From Caulobacter sp. UNC279MFTsu5.1 (GTDB lineage: Bacteria > Pseudomonadota > Alphaproteobacteria > Caulobacterales > Caulobacteraceae): a DNA stretch of 64,000 bases. Below the pieces are notes generated by a model, which was not told the origin of the DNA, made no database searches, and saw nothing but the letters and a program-made list of their open reading frames with translations. The translations under genes and the position numbers were made by a program. The stretch's first letter is position 1; every line of letters starts with the position of its first letter. The DNA is taken from assembly GCF_900114015.1 (NCBI RefSeq), contig NZ_FORN01000018.1:30110-94109 (forward strand), written 5' to 3'. Shown piece after piece: positions 50,398-58,802 of this stretch.

Positions 50398-52815
50398 CTA
50401 GAACGCGGCGTGCAGGGTGATGCTGGCGGTGCGCGGATAGCCCGGCTGGCCCAGGCCCGTGCCCGACGGGTTGACGGCCAAGTCGCCGAGGTACTTCTCG
50501 TTGGCCAGGTTCTTCACGTTGATCTGGACATAGGTGCCCTTCAGGCCGAAGCCGTCCAGGGTGTAGCGGGCGTCCAGGTCCAGCAGGGCGTAGTGCGGCA
50601 CCTTTTCGGTGTTGGTCAGGTTGGTCCAGCGCTCGCCGACGTACTTGGCTTGGACGCCCAGGCTGAGCGCCTCGGTGATGTCCCAGTCGACGCGAGCCAC
50701 GCCTTGGTACTTCGGCGCTTCATACAGCTCCTTGCCCTTGGTCAGCAGCAGGCTGCCGAGCGAGGTGCCGGGGATGTTTTCCTGCAGTTCCGAGTCCGCG
50801 TACGAGAACGAGGCGTAGAAGCTGATGTAGTCTTCCGGCTTGAAGCCGAACTGGGCGTCGAAGCCCTTCAGCTTGACGTCGCCGACGTTGACCGAGAAGG
50901 CGATGTTGTCCTGCTCGTTGAAGGCGCGCTCGATGCGGTTCTGGAAGCTGGTGTAGTAGACCGAGGCGGCCAGCATGACGGTCGGCGACTGGAAGCGGTA
51001 GCCCACGTCGTACGCCTGGGTGGTTTCCGCCTTCGGGCTCGTCAGCTTCTTGTCGTACAGGTCGTCGGTGCGCGGCGCCGACAGGGTCTCGGCGTAGCTG
51101 ACATAGACCGACTGGTGGTCGGTCAGGTTGTAGCTGGCGGCGATGTTCGGCAGCACCTTGTCGTACTTGCGGGTGAACTCGCGCGGACGACCGTACTGGG
51201 TCGCGCCTTGGCCCGGCAGGGTGACCAGGGTCTGGCCGGCGCCGTCGTTGCTGCCCGCCACGGCCGTCGGGGTCTGGTTGGTGCAGTAGGCCGTGAAGGT
51301 GTCGGCCTGATAGCAGAAGTTATGCAGCTCGCGCTTCAGGAACGGGGCGCGCAGGCCGACGTTCAGCAGGACCTTGTCGTCCATGAACCGACCGCGGTAC
51401 TCGGCGGAGATCTGGTTCAGAGTGGCGACCGAGACGCGGTCGCGCTTGCGCAGGATGCTGCCGTCCGACAGCTTGATCGACTTGCCGTAGCCGTCCTTGC
51501 CGCCGAACACGTCGTTCGGCGTCGTGTCGCCGCTGAACGTCGTGTATTCGCCGGTCTGGCGGTGGTGGGCTTCGTCGAAGGTGTAGGCGACGCGGACGCT
51601 CTGGTTGTCGTCGAACTTCCAGATCAGCGACGAGGTCACGCCGTAGCGGCGGGTGTTGGTCGTGTTCGGCGCGTACAGCAGGACGGTGTCGAGGGTGTCG
51701 CCGTCGCCGTTCAGGTCCAGGCCGCCGGTCAGGGCGCTGCCGCGGATGATGCCGCTGCCCGTACCGGTGCCGTCTTCCTTGAACAGGCCGCGACCGCCGC
51801 CGTTGGCCAGAACGTACTGGAACGACGGGTCGACGGTCAGGATGAAGTTGTCGCCGATGTGGAACAGCGACTGGCCGCGGATGTTGCCGGTGTTCGACGG
51901 GTTGATGTTGTACTTGTAGCAGGTGCCCGCGTTGACATCGATCTGGGCCGTGCCGGCGACCGGGGTCGGGCGGGCGCAGGTGGCGCGGCTGTAGCCGACG
52001 CCGGTGCCGGCCTGGAACGCGGCCAGCGACATGCGGTTGATGAAGTTGTTGCGGTTTTCGTTGTAGTTGAAGATCAGGCTGACGAAGTCGCCGTTGTCGC
52101 CGATCGGCTGATAGATCCGCGCGTTGTACTGCTTCTTGTGGATCTTGCCCGGGCCGTTGAACACGTCGTTGATCGCGTCGGCGTAGCTGAACCAGGCGCT
52201 GGTGCCGAGGGGACCGACCTTGCCGGTGTCGATCACGCCGAAGAAGCGGCGGAAGTTGCCGTCGCCGGCCTGGGCTTCGATCACGCCGCCAAAGTCATCG
52301 GCGGGCTTGCGGGTCACGTAGTTGATGGTGCCGCCGGCCGCAGCAGCCGTCGGGCTGTCGACGTCTGTGGTGCCGGTGTTGACGTCGACCTTGGCGATCA
52401 GTTCCGAGTCCAGCTGCTGGTTCGGATAGATCTGATAGTTGCCGCTGTCGTTCAGCGGAACGCCGTCCTGCAGCAGGGCGATGCGTTGAGCGTCGAAGCC
52501 GCGGATGGTGATGTCGCCGCCGGCCGAGCCGTAGGCGTCGTTGTTGGTGAAGTTGACGCCGGGCATCAGGTTCAGCGAGTCCAGGATGGTCTGGCCGGGC
52601 ACCTGGCGGGCGATGAATTCCTGGGTGATGGTCGAACGCGACTTCGGCACGATCTGCTGAACGATCGCGCCGTTCTGGTTCCGTTGGCCGGCGGCCGTGA
52701 CCACAACCTGTTCGACGGCGTCCGTACCGGTCGACTGGGCCATGGCGGCGGTGGCGCTGAGCAGGCAGCCGACCAGGGCGGTCGACGCCAGACAGGCGAG
52801 CTTTTTCGTCATCAT
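50398..52815 (-). CDS. TonB-dependent outer-membrane receptor (large, extended plug)
   Basis: An 805-residue receptor. The signal peptide (about residues 1-27) ends AMAQS. A TonB-box-like VEQVVVTAAG follows, then a plug (about residues 45-170; PGQTILDSLNLMPGVNFTNNDAYG, IRGFDAQRIALLQDGVPLND). The long barrel ends in ASITLHAAF. The plug wording NLMPGVNF...GGDITIRGFDAQRI is shared by receptors of the Caulobacter and Xanthomonas type, whose substrates are often plant-derived compounds or vitamins; the substrate is unknown. An ATG one codon downstream is an alternative start. It stands alone with its own terminator, so regulation is probably independent. Confidence 0.94.
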   Translation of the reverse strand: MMTKKLACLASTALVGCLLSATAAMAQSTGTDAVEQVVVTAAGQRNQNGAIVQQIVPKSRSTITQEFIARQVPGQTILDSLNLMPGVNFTNNDAYGSAGGDITIRGFDAQRIALLQDGVPLNDSGNYQIYPNQQLDSELIAKVDVNTGTTDVDSPTAAAAGGTINYVTRKPADDFGGVIEAQAGDGNFRRFFGVIDTGKVGPLGTSAWFSYADAINDVFNGPGKIHKKQYNARIYQPIGDNGDFVSLIFNYNENRNNFINRMSLAAFQAGTGVGYSRATCARPTPVAGTAQIDVNAGTCYKYNINPSNTGNIRGQSLFHIGDNFILTVDPSFQYVLANGGGRGLFKEDGTGTGSGIIRGSALTGGLDLNGDGDTLDTVLLYAPNTTNTRRYGVTSSLIWKFDDNQSVRVAYTFDEAHHRQTGEYTTFSGDTTPNDVFGGKDGYGKSIKLSDGSILRKRDRVSVATLNQISAEYRGRFMDDKVLLNVGLRAPFLKRELHNFCYQADTFTAYCTNQTPTAVAGSNDGAGQTLVTLPGQGATQYGRPREFTRKYDKVLPNIAASYNLTDHQSVYVSYAETLSAPRTDDLYDKKLTSPKAETTQAYDVGYRFQSPTVMLAASVYYTSFQNRIERAFNEQDNIAFSVNVGDVKLKGFDAQFGFKPEDYISFYASFSYADSELQENIPGTSLGSLLLTKGKELYEAPKYQGVARVDWDITEALSLGVQAKYVGERWTNLTNTEKVPHYALLDLDARYTLDGFGLKGTYVQINVKNLANEKYLGDLAVNPSGTGLGQPGYPRTASITLHAAF

Positions 52816-53008
52816 CTTGATCTAGTCCCCTCGTTCAGGCCGCGACGGGGTGCATGAATCCCGGCCAGCCATATCATTGAGAGGCTCTTTAGCGACCTAT
52901 TTAGAAGGTTTGGTGACGGAAAGGCCACGATCGCGGATAAACCCGCCTCCGGGGCCCGCTTGCGGAAGATTTAGTCAGCGTCCTCTTACTTATGCGGGAG
53001 AAAACAGC

Positions 53009-54601
53009 GTGGCCCTTGATGAAACGGCGCAGGCGGCGCAGGCGCGAATCTGGCGGCTGACGCTGATCTTGGTCGGGGTGCTGACAGTTCTGCGGGTCGT
53101 GGCGCTGTTCGTCACGCCGCTGGAGCTGTACCCGGACGAAGCCCAGTACTGGCTGTGGTCGCGCCACCTGGATTTCGGCTATTTCTCCAAGCCCCCGGTG
53201 ATCGCCTGGCTGATCTGGGCGACCACGCGGATCGGCGGCGACGCCGAGGCCTGGCTGCGCATCGGCTCGCCGCTGATCAACGCCGGCACGGCCCTGGTGG
53301 TCTCGCGCATCGCCACGCGGTTGTACGGCGCCGAGCGCGGCGGAGCCTGGGTCGGACTGGCCGCCGCGGCGATCTTCAGCCTGATGCCGGGCATCCAGCT
53401 GTCGTCGGTGCTGATCACCACCGACACCCCGCTGCTGTTCTTCCTGGCCTTGATGATCTGGGCCTGCGTCGCCCTGCCCCACGCCTCGCCCCGCGCCCGA
53501 ATCTGGGTGGCCGCCGGCATGGGCGCGGCCCTGGGCCTGGCGTTCCTGTCCAAGTACGCGGCGATCTACGCCCTGGCCAGCCTGGGCGCGCACCTGGTCC
53601 TGTCGCGCGAGGCCCGGCGGGCCTGGACCCCGGCCATGGCGGCCGCCTTCTTCGTCACCCTGTTCGCGGTCTTCGCGCCGAACATGATCTGGAACTACCA
53701 GCACCACTTCTCGACGCTGGAGCACACCGCCGCCAACGCCAACTGGAAGGCCGGCAAGCTGTTCAATCCGCTGGAGCTGGTCCAGTTCGTCGGCTCGCAG
53801 TTCGGGGTGTTCGGGCCGGTGCCGTTCGGCGTGCTGGGCGGCGGGGCCCTGCTGCTGGCGATCCGCAGGCGGCTGGCCCCGGCCGACGTCATGCTGCTGT
53901 GCTTCGCCCTGCCGCCGCTGGCGACGGTGGCGGCCCAGGCCTTCGTGTCGCGGGCCAACGCCAACTGGGCGGGGGCGGCCTATGTCGCCGGCTCGGTGCT
54001 GGTCGCGGCCTGGCTGCTGCGCTGGGAGGCCCGCCGCTGGCTGGTCGGCGGCCTGGCCCTGCAGGCGGTTCTGGCCGTCGTCTTCCTGGCCTGGGTGATC
54101 GCTCCGCGCACGGCCGACGCCATGGGCATGGCCAACGCCTTCAAGCGGGCCCGCGGCTGGGACCAGACGGTGCAGGCGATCATCGAGCGCTCGCGCGAAG
54201 AGCAGGCCCTGCACGGCGGCCTGACCGCCGTCGCCGTCGACGACCGCTTCCTCTACAACGTGGCCGCCTATTACGGCCGCGGCTATTTCGGCACGCCGGA
54301 GGCTCCGCCGCTGCGGATGTGGGTGCACGAGATCGCGCCCCGCAACCAGGCCGAAGTCGAGGCTCCCCTGGACGCCGCCCTGGGCCGGCGGACCCTGATC
54401 GCCAGCCTGGACGGCGTCTATCGCGGCAAGATCCAGCAGGACTTCAAGGCGACGTCCGACCTGCAGATCGTCAGTGTACGGCTGGACAGGAAGCGCTCGC
54501 GCCGAACCGACCTGTTCATCGCCCAGGACTTCGCGCCCGTGCCCAGGGATCCGATGACGGGGCTGCCGCCGGATACGCCGTGGCGGGATCCGGGGAAGTA
54601 G
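53009..54601 (+). CDS. Glycosyltransferase family 39 (ArnT/PMT-like) membrane protein
   Basis: A 530-residue polytopic glycosyltransferase. After a short cytoplasmic start comes LVGVLTVLRVVALFVTPLELYPDEAQYWLWSRHLDFGYFSKPPVIAW, with the catalytic-loop Asp-Glu (PDEAQY) and the following aromatic-rich motif of PMT_2 domains. About ten to twelve membrane helices follow, then a periplasmic C-terminal domain of about 130 residues. It transfers a sugar from a polyprenyl-phosphate donor to lipid A, protein or glycan; the acceptor is unknown. The start is a GTG at 53009 with GGGAGA 6 bases upstream; the ORF is open from 52850. It is divergent from the TonB receptor. Confidence 0.9.
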   Translation: MALDETAQAAQARIWRLTLILVGVLTVLRVVALFVTPLELYPDEAQYWLWSRHLDFGYFSKPPVIAWLIWATTRIGGDAEAWLRIGSPLINAGTALVVSRIATRLYGAERGGAWVGLAAAAIFSLMPGIQLSSVLITTDTPLLFFLALMIWACVALPHASPRARIWVAAGMGAALGLAFLSKYAAIYALASLGAHLVLSREARRAWTPAMAAAFFVTLFAVFAPNMIWNYQHHFSTLEHTAANANWKAGKLFNPLELVQFVGSQFGVFGPVPFGVLGGGALLLAIRRRLAPADVMLLCFALPPLATVAAQAFVSRANANWAGAAYVAGSVLVAAWLLRWEARRWLVGGLALQAVLAVVFLAWVIAPRTADAMGMANAFKRARGWDQTVQAIIERSREEQALHGGLTAVAVDDRFLYNVAAYYGRGYFGTPEAPPLRMWVHEIAPRNQAEVEAPLDAALGRRTLIASLDGVYRGKIQQDFKATSDLQIVSVRLDRKRSRRTDLFIAQDFAPVPRDPMTGLPPDTPWRDPGK

Positions 54602-54623
54602 GTTGACGATAGCGCAGAGAACG

Positions 54624-54741
54624 CTTGCCCCCTACGGACCGCTTCGCGGTCGTCTTCCCCCGGAGGGGGGAAGAGCCTCGCGCATCCGGCTCCGCCCCCT
54701 ATGGGGGCGGACAGACCGCGCAGCGGTCAGGTGGGGGCAAG
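54624..54741. repeat. Intergenic repeat, family C (inverted full copy)
   Basis: About 118 bp from CTTGCCCCCTACGG to GTGGGGGCAAG. Read in reverse complement it matches 39679-39794 over its whole length with scattered changes. It separates the glycosyltransferase gene from the convergent CoA-transferase gene. Confidence 0.88.
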
Positions 54742-54752
54742 GGGGTGAGCCG

Positions 54753-55394
54753 CTAAACCCCCACCTCGAACGCCGCCTCGGTCTTGGCCTTCACCTCGTC
54801 CACCGTCACGCCCGGCGCCAGCTCGACCAGCCGCACCGGCGTCTTGCCGCGGTTGATCTCGAACACGCCCAGTTCGGTGATCAGCAGGTCGACCACCCCG
54901 GCCCCGGTCAGGGGCAGCGAGCAGCGGCGCAGCAGCTTGGGGGCGCCGGACTTCTCGCAGTGGTCCATGACCACCACCACCCGCTTGACACCGGCCACCA
55001 GGTCCATGGCCCCGCCCATGCCCTTGACCATCTTGCCGGGCACCATCCAGTTGGCCAGGTCGCCGTTTTCGGCCACCTGCATGCCGCCGAGAATCGACAG
55101 GGCGATGTGGCCGCCGCGGATCATCGCGAAGCTGTCGGCCGACGAGAAGTACGAGCTGGAGTCCAGCTCGGTGATCGTCTGCTTGCCGGCGTTGATCAGG
55201 TCGGCGTCCTCCTCGCCCTCGTAGGGGAAGGGACCCATGCCCAGCATGCCGTTCTCGCTCTGCAGCGTCACATGCATGCCCGCGGGGATGTAGTTGGCCA
55301 CCAGGGTCGGGATGCCGATGCCCAGGTTCACGTAGAAGCCGTCCCGCAGCTCCTGGGCCGCCCGTTCGGCCATCTGGTCGCGCGTCCAGGCCAT
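54753..55394 (-). CDS. scoB: 3-oxoacid CoA-transferase subunit B
   Basis: The catalytic small subunit of a heteromeric CoA-transferase, with SENGMLG holding the active-site Glu47, plus [13 protein letters not shown] and [14 protein letters not shown]. The 213 residues match the B subunits of SCOT, PcaIJ and AtoDA enzymes. The likely reaction moves CoA from succinyl-CoA to acetoacetate or 3-oxoadipate; which one cannot be fixed here because no other catabolic genes are adjacent. Its ATG overlaps the subunit A stop by 1 bp (TAATG), so the two are translated in step. Confidence 0.94.
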   Translation of the reverse strand: MAWTRDQMAERAAQELRDGFYVNLGIGIPTLVANYIPAGMHVTLQSENGMLGMGPFPYEGEEDADLINAGKQTITELDSSSYFSSADSFAMIRGGHIALSILGGMQVAENGDLANWMVPGKMVKGMGGAMDLVAGVKRVVVVMDHCEKSGAPKLLRRCSLPLTGAGVVDLLITELGVFEINRGKTPVRLVELAPGVTVDEVKAKTEAAFEVGV

Positions 55395-56119
55395 TAGACG
55401 ATCTCCCCGGTCTTTTCTTCACGCGGACGCGTGGTGACCCGCTCGATCCGCTTCTCGAACTTCGCGCCCTTGATCAGGCGGTCGACATAGATGCCGGGGG
55501 TGTGGATGTTGTCCTTGTCCAGGCCGCCGATCTCCACGATCTCCTCGACCTCGACGACCGTGGCCTTGCCGGCCGTGGCCATCATCGGATTGAAGTTGCG
55601 GGCCGTCTTCCGGTAGATCAGGTTGCCTTCGGCGTCGGCCTTCCAGGCCTTGACGATCGACAGGTCGGCGGTCAGGCCGCGCTCCATCACGTACATCTCG
55701 CCGTCGAACTCGCGGGTTTCCTTGCCCTCGGCCACCAGGGTGCCGTAGCCGGTGCGCGTGAAGAAGGCGGGGATGCCCGCCCCGCCGGCCCGGATGCGTT
55801 CGGCCAGCGTGCCCTGCGGATTGAACTCCAGCTCCAGCTCGCCGCTGAGGTAGAGCTGTTCGAACAGCTTGTTCTCACCCACATAGGACGAGACCATCTT
55901 CTTGATCTGGCGGTTCTCCAGCAGGATCCCCAGGCCGAAGCCGTCGACGCCGCAATTGTTGGAGACCACCGTGAGGTCCTTGACGCCCGTTTCGCGGATC
56001 GCCGCGATCAGGTTCTCGGGAATGCCGCACAGGCCAAAGCCGCCGGCCATGATGGTCATGCCATCGAATAAAAGACCCGCCAGCGCTTCGGCGGCTGTGG
56101 ACTTGACCTTGTCGACCAT
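55394..56119 (-). CDS. scoA: 3-oxoacid CoA-transferase subunit A
   Basis: The 241-residue partner of ScoB, with [16 protein letters not shown] (the CoA-binding glycine-rich loop), [17 protein letters not shown] and the [23 protein letters not shown] stretch typical of subunit A. It begins [16 protein letters not shown]. Together the subunits form a cytoplasmic enzyme used for ketone-body or polyhydroxybutyrate turnover, common in this genus, or for protocatechuate degradation. It is the first gene of the pair, divergent from kefF with about 95 bp between starts. Confidence 0.94.
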   Translation of the reverse strand: MVDKVKSTAAEALAGLLFDGMTIMAGGFGLCGIPENLIAAIRETGVKDLTVVSNNCGVDGFGLGILLENRQIKKMVSSYVGENKLFEQLYLSGELELEFNPQGTLAERIRAGGAGIPAFFTRTGYGTLVAEGKETREFDGEMYVMERGLTADLSIVKAWKADAEGNLIYRKTARNFNPMMATAGKATVVEVEEIVEIGGLDKDNIHTPGIYVDRLIKGAKFEKRIERVTTRPREEKTGEIV

Positions 56120-56215
56120 GGTTCCTCCCGGAGCGACGTTCGACGACTGCTCTGAGCCGCCGGACGGAGAAATTCAACCCTTGATGAATAAAATTTCGAT
56201 GCGTGGAGTTGCGGC

Positions 56216-56827
56216 GTGACGGATCAGGCTAACCCTACGGAAGCTAGCACCGGGCTTGCGACGCCCGCCACCTCGGGCGTGCTGCTGACCCTGGCCCACC
56301 CGGCGCTTGAACGTTCCCGCGCCAACCGCGCCCTGGCCAAGGCGGCCAAGGGGCTGGACGGCGTCACCTTCCACGACCTCTACGAGACCTATCCGGACTT
56401 CGCGATCGACATCGAGGCCGAACAGGAGCGGCTGCTGGCCCATGACGTGATCGCCGTGCAGTTCCCGCTCTACTGGTACGCGACCCCAGCCCTGCTGAAG
56501 GAGTGGTTCGACCTGGTCTGGCTGCACGGCTTCGCCTACGGCCTGGACGGCAACGCCCTGGCCGGCAAGCGCCTGTTCGCCGCCTGCACCACCGGCGGCG
56601 CGGCCAAGGCCTATCACGCCCACGGCTACAACCGTTTCTCGATGGACGAATTCCTGCGGCCGCTGGAGCAGACCGCCTATCTGTGCGGCATGGTCTGGGA
56701 GACGCCCTTCGTGGTGCACGGCGCGGCGACCAAGGACGACGAGGAGCTGAAGGCCGAGGCCCAGCGCTACCGCGCCCGCCTCGGCTCGCTGCTGACCATG
56801 CCCGCCGACGCCGAACTGGGGGCCTGA
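56216..56827 (+). CDS. NAD(P)H-dependent flavin oxidoreductase, KefF/KefG-like ancillary protein
   Basis: A 203-residue flavodoxin-fold quinone reductase. GVLLTLAHPALERSRANRAL (FMN phosphate-binding loop), IAVQFPLYWYATPALLKEWFDLVW and KRLFAACTTGGAAKAYHAHGYN match the KefF/KefG family. In E. coli these proteins bind the cytoplasmic side of KefC or KefB and are needed for full K+ efflux. The start is a GTG at 56216. The kefC-type gene begins 3 bp after its stop, so they form an operon, which makes the ancillary role likely. Confidence 0.9.
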   Translation: MTDQANPTEASTGLATPATSGVLLTLAHPALERSRANRALAKAAKGLDGVTFHDLYETYPDFAIDIEAEQERLLAHDVIAVQFPLYWYATPALLKEWFDLVWLHGFAYGLDGNALAGKRLFAACTTGGAAKAYHAHGYNRFSMDEFLRPLEQTAYLCGMVWETPFVVHGAATKDDEELKAEAQRYRARLGSLLTMPADAELGA

Positions 56828-56830
56828 TCC

Positions 56831-58747
56831 ATGCCGTTCCTGCTGCAAGCCCTGGTCTATCTCGGCGCCGCCGTCATCTCCGTGCCGATCGCCAAGCGCC
56901 TGGGCCTGGGCTCGGTGCTGGGCTACCTGATCGCCGGAGTGGTGATCGGCCCGTTCGCCCTGTCGCTGGTCGGCGAACAGACCGACGTGATGAAGTTCGC
57001 CGAGTTCGGCGTGGTCATCCTGCTGTTCCTGATCGGGCTGGAGGTCCAGCCCTCCACCCTGTGGGACATGCGCAAGGCGATCTTCGGCTTCGGCGGGGCC
57101 CAGGTGGTCGGCACCTCGGCGGCCATCGCCGGCGTCTCGATGCTGCTGGGCCTGCCCTGGCAGACGGCCCTGGCCGTCGGGATGGTGCTGGCCATGTCGT
57201 CCACCGCCATCGTGCTGCAGACCCTCGACGAGAAGGGCCTGAGGCAGGGGCCGGTCGGGCGCGCCGCGTTCGGGATCCTGCTGCTGCAGGACCTGGCGGT
57301 GATCCCGATGTTCGCCCTGCTGCCGACCCTGGCGACCATCGCCCCGCCGGTCCACGCCGAGGCCGGCGGCCACGGCGGCGCCAGCCTGGTCACCCACCTG
57401 CCGCCCTGGGCCCAGGGCCTGGCGGTGTTCGTCGCCGTCGGCGCCGTGGTCGGCGGCGGCCGCTACCTGGTGCGGCCGATCTTCCGCTTCATCGCCGAGG
57501 CCCGGCTGCGCGAGATCTTCACCGCCGCGGCCCTGCTGATTGTCGTCGGCGTGGCCAGCATCATGCAGACCGTCGGCCTGTCGCCGGCCCTCGGCGCCTT
57601 CCTGGCCGGGGTGGTGCTGGCCGAGAGCGAGTTCCGCCGCGAGCTGGAGACCGACATCGAGCCGTTCCGCGGCCTGCTGCTGGGCCTGTTCTTCATCACC
57701 GTCGGGGCGGGCATCGACCTGAAGCTGGTGGCCAGCCAGCCCCTGACCCTGATCGGCCTGGTGCTGGGGCTGATGGTGCTGAAGTTCGCGGTGATGTTCG
57801 GCCTGGCGCGGCTGTTCGGGGCCCCGGCCCGGGGCGCGGCGGCCGTCGCCACCGCCCTGGCCCAGGGCGGGGAGTTCGCCTTCGTGCTGCTGAGCTTCAC
57901 GGTCGGGGCCGGCGTGATCGGCGCCACCCTGGCGGCCCTGCTGACCGCAGCCGTCGCCGTCTCCATGGCCCTGACCCCGGTGGCGATGATCCTCTACGAG
58001 CGCATCGCCCAGGCCCTCGACGCGGCCATCCCCAAGCAGGTCCCCGAGACCGGCGACTTCGCCGACAGCGAGCCGGACATCATCATCGCCGGCTTCGGCC
58101 GCTTCGGCCAGATCACCGGCCGCCTGCTGACCGCCAACGGCTTCCGCTCGACGGTGCTGGACAGCGACATCGAGCAGATCGACCTGCTGCGCCGCTTCGG
58201 CCGTCGGGTGCACTACGGCGACGCCACGCGGATGGACCTGCTGCGCGCCGCCGGCATCGAGCGGGCCCGGATGCTGATCGTCGCCCTGGACGACCGCGAA
58301 AAGACCGTCGAGCTGGTCGAGACCGCCCGCAAGGCCTTTCCCGAGCTGGTGATCCTGGCCCGGGCCTGGGACCGCCGCCACGCCTACGACCTCTTGGCCA
58401 ACGGCGCCGACGCGGTCGAGCGCGAGACCTTCGAGGCCGCCCTGGCCCTGGGGACCACCGCCCTGCAGAAGCTGGGCTACCGCGCCCACCGGGCCCACCG
58501 CGCCGCCGGCATCTTCCGCCGCCACGACCGCAAGTCGTTCGAGGACCTGCGTCCCGTCTGGGGCCAGGAGGAGGCCTACATCCTGGCCTCGCGCGACGCG
58601 GCCCAGACCATGGACAAGCTGCTGACCGCCGACCTGGCGCGCCTGCGCCCCGGCGACGGGGCCGGGGCCTGGGACACCGCCAGCCTCGACGAGGAGCTGA
58701 AGGAACGGGCCGAACGCGAGGCGGCGCGGCGCGAGAACGCCAAATAG
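56831..58747 (+). CDS. Glutathione-regulated K+/H+ antiporter (KefC/KefB type)
   Basis: A 638-residue CPA2 antiporter. The membrane domain spans about residues 1-385 (LGLGSVLGYLIAGVVIGPFALSLVG, ion-path motif LLLQDLAVIPMFAL). The C-terminal KTN/RCK domain begins at about residue 416 (IIIAGFGRFGQITGRLL), the site where glutathione keeps Kef systems closed and glutathione adducts open them. A charged tail follows. It sits 3 bp after the KefF-like gene. The pair should release K+ and acidify the cytoplasm during electrophile stress. It is the third CPA2 antiporter in this window. Confidence 0.93.
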   Translation: MPFLLQALVYLGAAVISVPIAKRLGLGSVLGYLIAGVVIGPFALSLVGEQTDVMKFAEFGVVILLFLIGLEVQPSTLWDMRKAIFGFGGAQVVGTSAAIAGVSMLLGLPWQTALAVGMVLAMSSTAIVLQTLDEKGLRQGPVGRAAFGILLLQDLAVIPMFALLPTLATIAPPVHAEAGGHGGASLVTHLPPWAQGLAVFVAVGAVVGGGRYLVRPIFRFIAEARLREIFTAAALLIVVGVASIMQTVGLSPALGAFLAGVVLAESEFRRELETDIEPFRGLLLGLFFITVGAGIDLKLVASQPLTLIGLVLGLMVLKFAVMFGLARLFGAPARGAAAVATALAQGGEFAFVLLSFTVGAGVIGATLAALLTAAVAVSMALTPVAMILYERIAQALDAAIPKQVPETGDFADSEPDIIIAGFGRFGQITGRLLTANGFRSTVLDSDIEQIDLLRRFGRRVHYGDATRMDLLRAAGIERARMLIVALDDREKTVELVETARKAFPELVILARAWDRRHAYDLLANGADAVERETFEAALALGTTALQKLGYRAHRAHRAAGIFRRHDRKSFEDLRPVWGQEEAYILASRDAAQTMDKLLTADLARLRPGDGAGAWDTASLDEELKERAEREAARRENAK

Positions 58748-58759
58748 GGACGACGACCC

Positions 58760-58788
58760 GGGCGGCCGCGGACGATCCGCGGCCGCCC
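58760..58788. terminator. Perfect hairpin between convergent kefC-type and nuclease genes
   Basis: GGGCGGCCGCGG (58760-58771) pairs perfectly with CCGCGGCCGCCC (58777-58788) around a 5-nt loop. No T-run follows on either strand. Its position in the short convergent gap suggests a bidirectional stop or 3'-end stabiliser. Confidence 0.55.
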
Positions 58789-58802
58789 TGGTCATGGCCG
58801 GG